A stretch of DNA of 5,363 nt from Prevotellaceae bacterium (GTDB lineage Bacteria; Bacteroidota; Bacteroidia; Bacteroidales; UBA932). The translations under genes were made by a program, and so were the position numbers. Positions 1-5,363 of this stretch are shown in pieces. Under the pieces are notes generated by a model. The model had not been told where the DNA came from. It searched no databases and was given only the letters and a program-made list of their open reading frames with translations. Within the stretch, counting starts at the first letter, position 1, and each line of letters starts with the position of its first letter. Where the stretch lies: NCBI GenBank assembly GCA_031275145.1, contig JAISPE010000169.1, forward strand, positions 1 to 5,363, read 5' to 3'.

Positions 1-3
1 GCG

Positions 4-45
4 ACGAAGCAATCCGGAAATACACGATCTTTTTGATTGCTTCGT
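4..45. repeat. Inverted repeat, likely part of a dispersed intergenic repeat
   Basis: Bases 4-14 (ACGAAGCAATC) are the perfect reverse complement of bases 35-45 (GATTGCTTCGT), with a 20-base spacer. The right arm continues as TCCTCGCAAT, so the opposite strand reads ATTGCGAGGA followed by ACGAAGCAATC. From memory, that word combination recurs in intergenic repeats of several bacterial genomes, including Bacteroidetes. There is no run of T after the stem on the + strand, so it does not look like an intrinsic terminator. The identification as a dispersed repeat is inference; only the inverted repeat itself is seen. The element may continue to the left of the window. Confidence 0.55.
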
Positions 46-130
46 TCCTCGCAATCATGTCATTCCTGACGGGATTTCGGTCATACTCCCTTTCAGTCAA
101 AGGCAGTATTTTCGTACATATAAAAAATAT

Positions 131-138
131 TATCTTTG
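131..138 (+). promoter_or_regulatory. Bacteroidetes-type -7 promoter element of the long M16 protease gene
   Basis: TATCTTTG matches the Bacteroidetes primary sigma factor -7 consensus TAnnTTTG exactly. It lies 21 bases before the ATG at 160, which would give a leader of roughly 15 bases. The -33 box is poor: only a T-rich stretch at about 109-113 is in the right area and no clear TTTG is seen. No Shine-Dalgarno sequence precedes the start; the leader is A-rich (AGATAAACA), as is usual in this phylum. Confidence 0.6.
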
Positions 139-159
139 CGGCTGTTTAACAGATAAACA

Positions 160-3027
160 ATGAAACGGATATTAATTTATATATTGTATATGACAATTAC
201 ACAACAGGCGGTTTCGCAAAAAGTTAGAACACTTGAACTGGATAACGGTTTTACGGTTATTCTTGCCGAAGACCATTCCGAGCCTAAGGTATACGGAGCT
301 GTAGTTACGAAGGCCGGCTCTAAGAACGACCCCGAAGACGCTACCGGAATAGCTCATTATTTTGAACATATAATGTTTAAAGGTACGGACAGGACAGGCA
401 CTGTCGATTACGAAAAGGAAAAACCCTACCTGGACCGGATCGCGGCGCTGTATGACGAACTTGCGACGGTTTCCGGCGATGAATCCAAACGCAGTGAGAT
501 ACTGAAAAAGATCAATGAGTTATCCGTTGCGGCAAACGAATATGCCATACCGGGCGAGGTGGACAGATTACTGAAAAAATACGGCGGAACGAAAATCAAC
601 GCATATACTTCGTACGACCATACCGTCTATCACAACACTTTTTCCCCGAATCATCTGGAGAAATGGCTGAAAATCTATGCCGAGAGATTCCGCAATCCCG
701 TATTCAGGATGTTTCAGGCCGAGCTGGAAACCATTTACGAAGAACGGAATATGTATGCCGACAGACTGGGATCGAAAGCCATTGAAGACCTGTTTAAATG
801 CGTGATAAAAAAACATCCGTACCGCAATCCTATTATAGGAACGGTTAAAGACCTGAAAACTCCATCGATAAACAAAATGATGAAGTTCTATAAGGAATAT
901 TATGTAGCCGGAAATATGGGACTTATCCTTATCGGGGATTTTGTTTCGGACGAGGTTATACCTTATATAAAGGATGCGTTCGGCATTTTGCCGGCGGGTA
1001 AAGCTCCCGAATTTCCGGCAGACAAATACAGGGAAGAGCCGTTCAGAGTCAGGGAATTTTATTCGGGAAGATATATTCCGGTTAAGGCCGGAATTGTCTG
1101 TTACAAAAGTATTCCGGCGGGACATCCCGACGAAATCGCTCTGAATTACTGTCTGAATATCCTGTCAAACGAATCACAGACAGGTTTGCTCGACCGGTTG
1201 AGGACGGATAATAAACTGATGTTCTCCCTCGCGCAGCAGCTGTCGCTGAATGACATGGGCGCTGTCGTAGTTGTTTTTGTGCCCAAACTGATGCGCTCGC
1301 TGAAGAAAGCCGAAGCTGAAGTCATGGACGTCATTGCGCAGTTAAAATCAGGGAATTTCAGTGATGAACTTGTGGAAATCCTGCGTAATTCTTTTGTGAA
1401 GGATAATGCGAAAATCATGGAAAATAAAGAAGATTTCGGCAACCTGCTGGTATCGCTGTTTTCGTGCGGAAAGTCCTGGGACGACTATATTACGGGAATA
1501 AACAGATATCAGACAGTCACAAAACAGGATATTACAGACGCGGCAAACAAATATTTCATCGACAGCAGGCTTGTGTTCTATAACAAGACGGGCTTTTCGG
1601 GAAAAGCGGAGAAAATTAAAAAGCCGCCGTTCAAAGCATTGGTTTCCAAAAATATCGATAAACAGTCCGCCTTTGCCGACGAACTGGATAAACTTGAAAG
1701 CAAAACCGATACTCCTTCGTTTATCGATTTCGACAGGGATTTCCGTTACGAAGATTTGCAGGACAATGTACACATAGTGACGGCTGACAATCCTGTAAAT
1801 GACATTTTCACCCTTAAAATTACATTCGGTTACGGAAAAAACAGGGATAAACTTGTGGAACTCATTCCGGAGCATTTCAACGAGCTGGGTACCGAATCCA
1901 GAACGGTAAGCGAATTTCGTATGGCAATGCAGAAGCTCAATTCGTCATATTACATCACATCGGGCAGAACTTCAATCACATTGCATGTAGACGGATTTGA
2001 CCGGTATTTTGACGAAACCGTATCGCTGTTAAACGATTATCTTCTCAATATCAAGCCGGATGACCGGCAGATGACAAAAATGTTTCAAAGCATCAGGGAA
2101 CGCAACAAAATAGAGCGTAAAAACCATAATGTTCTGGCGGAAGCGCATCTGGACTTCATAATTATGGGAGAACACTCTCCATATATCAGTCGCGTATCAC
2201 TGAAAGATGTGAAGAAACTGAAATCGCAGGATATTGTAAACTCTTTCCATAATGCAAGAAATCACGAAACGACAATCGCCTATACGGGTAAACTCCGGCA
2301 CGACAGGGTGAAAGACATTGTCAAAGCACGGATTAAGTTTCCGGCGAATGTGCAGCCGGCCGACAAATCGTTTTTTGAGATTAAGGATTACAGTTCCGAC
2401 ATGATATCCGTATACAACTATGCAAAGGCAAATCAGGTACATACACTGCTTTATGTTCCGGGTAAGCCGGGCGGTATAAACGATATTCTGACCGCCGCGG
2501 TGTTCAACAAATATTTCGGCGAAGGAATGACGTCGATAATGTTCCATGAAATAAGAGAATTGCGTTCACTCTCATATTCGGCTTCGGCAAAATATTCTTT
2601 CCCGAACAGGAAATATTCGGGATTTAAAGGTTTTCTGTATGCTGCCCTGTCGACACAGGCGGATAAGACGGCCGAAGCAATTGAACTCGTGGACAGTCTG
2701 GTAAAATATCTCCCTCAACAGCCGCAACTGACCGGCGAACTGAAAAACTCTTTCAAAGAATCGATAAACAGCTCAAAACCTGCTTTCAGAGAGATCCCGA
2801 TGTACGGATATTCTTTAATCGAACAGGGTTATACGGAAGATTTGCGCAAAATTCAGTACGATAACATCGACCTGTTCAATATGGAATCTATCAACAGGTT
2901 TCACAGTGAATTTATCAAAAACCGTCCTTTAATATATATCCTTACGGGAAACGAAAGTAAAATGGATATGGATAAACTGACAGTCAAAAAGCAGAAAGTG
3001 AAACTGAAAGATATCCTTACTCTTTAA
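160..3027 (+). CDS. Exported M16 family (pitrilysin/insulinase-like) zinc metalloprotease with two tandem M16 halves, 955 aa
   Basis: Predicted zinc endopeptidase of the M16 clan, probably degrading peptides outside the cytoplasm. The N-terminus has a signal peptide: Lys2-Arg3, a hydrophobic core at about 4-13, and a likely signal peptidase I site after Ala-Val-Ser19, which leaves Gln20 first. The first M16 domain (about 27-200) has the inverted zinc motif HYFEH at 66-70 (His66 and His70 ligands, Glu69 catalytic). The third ligand is probably Glu195, with Glu188 seven residues before it, as in pitrilysin. A charged helical insert at about 83-130 lengthens the usual gap of about 76 residues to 125. 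An M16_C-like domain spans about 235-415. The second half (about 535-925) repeats the fold but has LIPEH (568-572) in place of the zinc motif, so it is probably structural. An LRSLSYS motif (801-807) resembles the substrate-binding Arg/Tyr motif of the family. Length fits two-halved M16 proteases. The ATG was chosen for its promoter spacing and signal peptide. The substrate is unknown. Confidence 0.95.
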   Translation: MKRILIYILYMTITQQAVSQKVRTLELDNGFTVILAEDHSEPKVYGAVVTKAGSKNDPEDATGIAHYFEHIMFKGTDRTGTVDYEKEKPYLDRIAALYDELATVSGDESKRSEILKKINELSVAANEYAIPGEVDRLLKKYGGTKINAYTSYDHTVYHNTFSPNHLEKWLKIYAERFRNPVFRMFQAELETIYEERNMYADRLGSKAIEDLFKCVIKKHPYRNPIIGTVKDLKTPSINKMMKFYKEYYVAGNMGLILIGDFVSDEVIPYIKDAFGILPAGKAPEFPADKYREEPFRVREFYSGRYIPVKAGIVCYKSIPAGHPDEIALNYCLNILSNESQTGLLDRLRTDNKLMFSLAQQLSLNDMGAVVVVFVPKLMRSLKKAEAEVMDVIAQLKSGNFSDELVEILRNSFVKDNAKIMENKEDFGNLLVSLFSCGKSWDDYITGINRYQTVTKQDITDAANKYFIDSRLVFYNKTGFSGKAEKIKKPPFKALVSKNIDKQSAFADELDKLESKTDTPSFIDFDRDFRYEDLQDNVHIVTADNPVNDIFTLKITFGYGKNRDKLVELIPEHFNELGTESRTVSEFRMAMQKLNSSYYITSGRTSITLHVDGFDRYFDETVSLLNDYLLNIKPDDRQMTKMFQSIRERNKIERKNHNVLAEAHLDFIIMGEHSPYISRVSLKDVKKLKSQDIVNSFHNARNHETTIAYTGKLRHDRVKDIVKARIKFPANVQPADKSFFEIKDYSSDMISVYNYAKANQVHTLLYVPGKPGGINDILTAAVFNKYFGEGMTSIMFHEIRELRSLSYSASAKYSFPNRKYSGFKGFLYAALSTQADKTAEAIELVDSLVKYLPQQPQLTGELKNSFKESINSSKPAFREIPMYGYSLIEQGYTEDLRKIQYDNIDLFNMESINRFHSEFIKNRPLIYILTGNESKMDMDKLTVKKQKVKLKDILTL

Positions 3028-3062
3028 GAGAACATTTAACGGAGATTTGCAGAAAGAATTAA

Positions 3063-3095
3063 AAAAAGCTGCCCGAATGTTTCGAGCAACTTTTT
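3063..3095 (-). terminator. Intrinsic terminator between convergent genes, best formed on the minus strand
   Basis: The arms 3063-3077 and 3081-3095 enclose a 3-base loop. Read as minus-strand RNA, all 15 positions pair: AAAAAG with CUUUUU, UGC with GCA, CGAA with UUCG, and two U-G wobbles between these blocks. The stem runs directly into seven U residues (complement of A at 3061-3067). It lies 27 bases past the ferredoxin stop codon, a normal terminator distance. In the + strand transcript the two wobbles become C-A mismatches (3069/3089 and 3073/3085), so it should be weaker for the long protease gene, whose stop codon lies 36 bases before it, though five U follow it there as well. Confidence 0.75.
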
Positions 3096-3121
3096 CCATG
3101 CATTTGTTGTGGAATATAATT

Positions 3122-3289
3122 TTATTCCGGATGTATTGCACCCATAGGGCAGGCATCCGCGCAAGTGCCGCATTCGGTACAAGCCTCCGGATCTATCGAG
3201 TAGATATCTCCGGGAGAAATTGCGCTAACAGGGCATTCATCAATACAAGTTCCACAAGCAGTACAGTCTTCACTAATTTTATAAGCCAT
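3122..3289 (-). CDS. Clostridial-type 2[4Fe-4S] ferredoxin, 55 aa
   Basis: Small cytoplasmic electron carrier with two [4Fe-4S] clusters. Reading the minus strand from the ATG at 3289 gives a 55-residue protein beginning MAYKISEDC and ending AIHPE. It has two cluster motifs of the form CxxCxxCxxxCP: Cys9, 12, 15, 19 followed by Pro20, and Cys37, 40, 43, 47 followed by Pro48. In this family the fourth cysteine of each motif binds the other cluster, so cluster I is expected to use Cys9, 12, 15 and 47 and cluster II Cys37, 40, 43 and 19. The length equals that of classic clostridial ferredoxins. Such proteins serve low-potential electron transfer, for example with pyruvate:ferredoxin oxidoreductase or hydrogenase, but no partner gene lies in the window. 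The gene stands alone, convergent with the long M16 gene, and has its own promoter and terminator. A + strand reading frame across the same bases is its shadow. Confidence 0.96.
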   Translation of the reverse strand: MAYKISEDCTACGTCIDECPVSAISPGDIYSIDPEACTECGTCADACPMGAIHPE

Positions 3290-3321
3290 ACTTTTTAAAT
3301 TTAATTTAATTTAACAAAGTG

Positions 3322-3352
3322 CAAACATAAGTAAAAATTGAAAACCTGTCAA
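3322..3352 (-). promoter_or_regulatory. Promoter of the ferredoxin gene (-33 and -7 elements)
   Basis: On the minus strand, TATGTTTG (complement of 3322-3329) matches the Bacteroidetes -7 consensus TAnnTTTG, and TTG (complement of 3350-3352) lies exactly 20 bases upstream, within the 19-21 base spacing known for -33/-7 promoters in this phylum. Transcription should start near 3315, giving a leader of about 25 bases. The leader is A/T-rich without a Shine-Dalgarno sequence. This is the best-formed promoter in the window. Confidence 0.75.
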
Positions 3353-3497
3353 TTTTATTTTTCACGCTGACTGTCCGTAACAGAAAACGGCAATGTAAGA
3401 TATTGATAAAAAAACATGTACATTCCATTGACAATGCAAAAACAGTAATAGACAAAATTAATGAAATGCCTTAACGGACGGAAACAAATGTGAAAAA

Positions 3498-3528
3498 TCG
3501 GGAAAATTTCGAAATTAAAGTACCTTTG
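3498..3528 (+). promoter_or_regulatory. Promoter of the short M16 protease gene
   Basis: TACCTTTG at 3521-3528 matches the -7 consensus TAnnTTTG, and the base context (CTTTGCG) is the same as at the long M16 gene. TCG at 3498-3500, one base off the -33 TTG, lies 20 bases upstream. The predicted transcript start near 3535 leaves about 20 bases before the ATG at 3556. This decides the start codon: an in-frame GTG at 3490 lies upstream of the promoter and would not be in the transcript. Confidence 0.65.
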
Positions 3529-3555
3529 CGCCGTTTTTTTAGAATTAGACAGATA

Positions 3556-4776
3556 ATGATTATAACATTCTCTTTACCCAATGGAATACGCGTCATTCAT
3601 AAATACACACCCTCACCGGTGGTTTTCTGCGGCTTAACGGTTAATACCGGAACGCGCGACGAACTGGAACAGGAACACGGAATGGCTCATTTCCTTGAAC
3701 ATACTTTATTTAAGGGAACATCAAAACGCAAGGCTTACCATATCAATAACCGTTTAGATAATGTAGGCGGAGAATTTAATGCTTTTACCACCAAGGAAGA
3801 GACTGTTATACAGGCATGCGTGATTTCGTCGGATTTCGCCAGAGCGGTCGAACTTATTGCCGACGTAACTTTTAATTCGGTTTTTCCGGAACATGAAATA
3901 ACCAGGGAAAAACAGGTGGTTTTCGAGGAGATAGATTCTTACAGCGACAGTCCGGCAGAACTGATTTTCGACGATTTCGAGGATTTGCTTTTCGACAGCT
4001 ATCCGATAGGACGAAACATTCTGGGAACGAAAAAGACCGTGCAGAAATTCTCGTCTGCCGATATAGTGAAATTTATTGAAAGAACTTATAATACAGACCA
4101 GATGGTGTTTTCTTCCACAGGCAGGATATCCGAAAACAGGCTGAAGTATTACTGTGAAAAATATTTCGGAGAACAGCCTGCCAATCTGCGAAAATTCAGC
4201 CGTATAAAGCCCGAAAATTACAGGGTCTTCAACAAGTCTGCAATAAAAAAGACATATCAGAACCACGTGATTCTGGGAAACAGGGCATACGATTATAATG
4301 ACAGGCGCCGTACGGCTTTGTCGCTGCTGCTGAACTATCTGGGAGGTCCGGCAACAAACTCCGTCCTGAATATGCTGCTCAGAGAAAAACATGGCCTGGT
4401 TTATAACGTCGAAGCAGGATATACTCCATATAACGATACCGGAAATGTAACTCTATATTATGCTGCTTCCGAAGCAAATGCCGAAAAAAGCCATGAACTT
4501 GTAATGAAAGAGATTGCAAGGATAAAAACGGACTTTTTATCTGCATATCAGCTTGCAAAAGCAAAAAAACAGTTTATCGGACAGTATATCATCGCGCAGG
4601 AAAACAGCGAACAAATGATGCAGACAATGGGGAAAAACATGCTGTCCCATAATAATTTCGAAGAGCCAAAAATCATTGTTAAACAGATGGAAGGCATTAC
4701 GGCGAGAGATATCAGAGATGTTGCAAATGAAATATTCTGTTCCGATAAAATCTCCAGACTCGAATATAAGGATTAG
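3556..4776 (+). CDS. Cytosolic M16 family zinc metalloprotease (processing-peptidase-like), 406 aa
   Basis: Predicted M16B-type zinc endopeptidase, the bacterial relative of the mitochondrial processing peptidase beta subunit. From the ATG at 3556 the protein starts MIITFSLPNGIRV, directly at the first beta strand of the M16 fold and without a signal peptide, so it is probably cytosolic. The zinc motif HFLEH is at 45-49 (His45 and His49 ligands, Glu48 catalytic). Glu125 in VVFEEI is the third ligand, 76 residues after His49, the usual spacing, with the conserved Glu118 seven residues before it. The M16_C domain covers about 165-340 and carries LREKHGLVY (275-283), whose Arg276 and Tyr283 form the typical substrate-binding pair. 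Length is normal for one-halved M16B proteases, which generally act as dimers. A GTG 22 codons upstream is in frame but lies before the promoter, and its extra residues (Arg/Lys-rich, no hydrophobic core) look non-coding. No strong terminator follows the stop. The physiological substrate is unknown. Confidence 0.95.
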   Translation: MIITFSLPNGIRVIHKYTPSPVVFCGLTVNTGTRDELEQEHGMAHFLEHTLFKGTSKRKAYHINNRLDNVGGEFNAFTTKEETVIQACVISSDFARAVELIADVTFNSVFPEHEITREKQVVFEEIDSYSDSPAELIFDDFEDLLFDSYPIGRNILGTKKTVQKFSSADIVKFIERTYNTDQMVFSSTGRISENRLKYYCEKYFGEQPANLRKFSRIKPENYRVFNKSAIKKTYQNHVILGNRAYDYNDRRRTALSLLLNYLGGPATNSVLNMLLREKHGLVYNVEAGYTPYNDTGNVTLYYAASEANAEKSHELVMKEIARIKTDFLSAYQLAKAKKQFIGQYIIAQENSEQMMQTMGKNMLSHNNFEEPKIIVKQMEGITARDIRDVANEIFCSDKISRLEYKD

Positions 4777-4796
4777 CGGCATGGAAAAGTTTTAGC

Positions 4797-4808
4797 ATGC
4801 TTAAGCAT
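4797..4808. other. Perfect 12-base palindrome at the junction between the protease gene and the regulator remnant
   Basis: ATGCTTAAGCAT is its own reverse complement. It lies 20 bases past the short M16 stop codon and 11 bases before the first recognisable codon of the regulator remnant. It has no loop and no T run directly after it, so it is a poor terminator; a T7 run at 4839-4845 lies too far away and behind only a 3-base-pair stem. It could be a protein-binding site, a relic of the event that removed the regulator's 5' half, or chance. Confidence 0.3.
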
Positions 4809-4819
4809 ACGGTTAATAA

Positions 4820-5318
4820 AGCGCCGTTTCTGCGGGACTTTTTTTCAACCGTTATTCTTATGGTATGTTACCGGTTTTTGAGGTTTTCCAAAATCGTTTT
4901 GCTGTACGTTCTTATGGCGGTCCGGTGACGCAGTTAACCGTTAATGATTTTTCCTTGGTGTTTCTGCCTTAAGAAATCCCGAATTGATGCGTATTCTCAA
5001 AGATGTGGAACTGGTTGAAGCCCTTGGTTTCGGTATTCGCAGTATTACGAAAGTTTATTCGAGGGATGTCTTTGAATTTACCGATAATTCGATTTATGTT
5101 CAGCTGCCGTTTGAGCCCAATGTGGCGAAGGGCAGGCAGGCAGGGTAGAAATTATTGGGCTGATAAAAAAACATCCGTCAATAACGGCAAAAGAAATTGC
5201 CGGTAAACTTGGACTGTCTATAAAAACAATAGAAAAGCATTTGAAGAGTTTACGCGATGAAAATAAAATCAGACATACCGGCTCTACAAAAAACGGCGAA
5301 TGGCTTGTGATTGAATGA
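4820..5318 (+). pseudogene. Decayed 3' remnant of a COG2865-type ATP-binding transcriptional regulator (AlbA/HATPase_c_4/winged helix family)
   Basis: Three consecutive reading frames together spell the C-terminal part of a COG2865-type regulator. Frame one (4820 to about 4952) contains LPVFEVFQNRFAVRSYGG, matching the family's PPVFEIFSDRxEITSxGG core, preceded by a degraded form of the NAxxHRDYS motif. Frame two (about 4955-5145) gives LRNPELMRILKDVELVEALG, then GIRSI, FEFTDN and a stop (TAG 5146). Frame three (about 5145-5318) encodes a winged helix: ITAKEIAGKLGLSIKTIEKH, then LRDENKIR and GEWLVIE, with a natural stop. The first break is fixed by one extra T in the T5 run at 4948-4952, which restores DFFLGVSALRNP. 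The second is fixed by one extra GGCA unit or one extra base at 5131-5145. About 165 codons remain; the N-terminal AlbA domain and the start are missing, because the short M16 gene ends only 43 bases upstream. Intact members are usually about 400-550 residues. A function is unlikely now. Confidence 0.87.
5131..5145 (+). repeat. Short tetranucleotide repeat (GGCA)3 followed by GGG at a frameshift
   Basis: Three tandem GGCA units followed by GGG sit exactly where the regulator remnant changes from its second to its third reading frame. Adding one unit would join the two frames without a stop. This is the kind of tract prone to slipped-strand mispairing, although three units is short for a contingency locus. 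Confidence 0.6.
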
Positions 5319-5363
5319 CAGGTTTCTTCGTGCCTTTGTTCGACAGTTATCCGTTAGCTTTTT

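Noticed and set aside
568..1125. Long minus-strand reading frames inside the long protease gene (also 1348-1875 and 2197-2547)
   Set aside because: They are antisense to strongly conserved M16 sequence, have no recognisable motifs and no promoter of the TAnnTTTG type that I could see.
3047..3298. + strand reading frame of 83 codons across the ferredoxin
   Set aside because: It has no family resemblance, and its Cys/Thr/Ser-rich end mirrors the cysteine codons of the clear ferredoxin on the other strand.
3426..3436. TTGACA-containing sequence and CATTGaCAATG near-palindrome as a second promoter or operator
   Set aside because: No TAnnTTTG element lies at the right spacing downstream, and a 5-base half site alone is too weak to call an operator.
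3373..3479. GTCCGT (3373-3378) and ACGGAC (3474-3479) as a long inverted repeat flanking the intergenic stretch
   Set aside because: Only 6 bases match perfectly over a 95-base spacer, within chance expectation; no mobile element features lie between.
3754..4392. 212-codon minus-strand reading frame inside the short protease gene
   Set aside because: Antisense shadow of the M16 fold, with no family features.
4822..4845. CCG/CGG mini-stem followed by a T7 run as a terminator for the short protease gene
   Set aside because: The stem has only 3 base pairs and these bases are better explained as codons of the regulator remnant.
4797..4928. 43-codon + strand frame starting at the ATG within the palindrome
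   Set aside because: It overlaps the remnant in another frame; its hydrophobic stretch comes from the T-rich DNA and nothing supports translation.
5003..5206. 67-codon + strand reading frame in the regulator remnant
   Set aside because: It is out of frame with the recognisable regulator segments and has a Trp/Arg/Cys-rich composition typical of a chance frame.

Overview
The window looks like a piece of chromosome from a Bacteroidetes (Bacteroidales-like) bacterium, probably anaerobic. The evidence is that all three intact genes have an element fitting the Bacteroidetes sigma factor -7 consensus TAnnTTTG close upstream, no gene has a clear Shine-Dalgarno sequence, base composition is moderate, and there is a clostridial-type 2[4Fe-4S] ferredoxin of a kind common in anaerobic Bacteroidetes. 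The exact genus cannot be told from the sequence.

Layout, left to right. Bases 1-60 hold an inverted repeat that resembles a dispersed intergenic repeat. A promoter at about 131-138 drives a 955-residue exported M16 (pitrilysin/insulinase) zinc metalloprotease (160-3027, + strand) with two tandem M16 halves, of which only the first has a full zinc site. Facing it on the minus strand is a 55-residue ferredoxin gene (3122-3289) with its own promoter (3322-3352). A hairpin terminator (3063-3095) lies between the two convergent genes; its pairing is best in the minus-strand transcript. From 3353 to about 3497 there is a divergent intergenic stretch with no gene that I can support. A second, shorter M16 protease without a signal peptide (3556-4776, + strand) follows, with its promoter at 3498-3528. 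The right end (about 4820-5318) holds the decayed 3' part of a COG2865-type ATP-binding transcriptional regulator, in three reading frames and lacking its 5' half. The last 45 bases show nothing. No gene-free stretch exceeds 300 bases.

How the genes relate. The two M16 proteins share a fold and zinc chemistry but differ in architecture and likely compartment: the long one is predicted to be exported to the periplasm or outer face, the short one cytosolic. Each gene has its own promoter, and the ferredoxin is on the other strand, so they do not form an operon. I see no defence system, mobile element with transposase, CRISPR array, tRNA or rRNA, and I do not think the window contains a previously undescribed multi-gene system. 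The points most worth checking are the slippage-type lesions in the regulator remnant, the strand-biased terminator and the repeat at the left edge.
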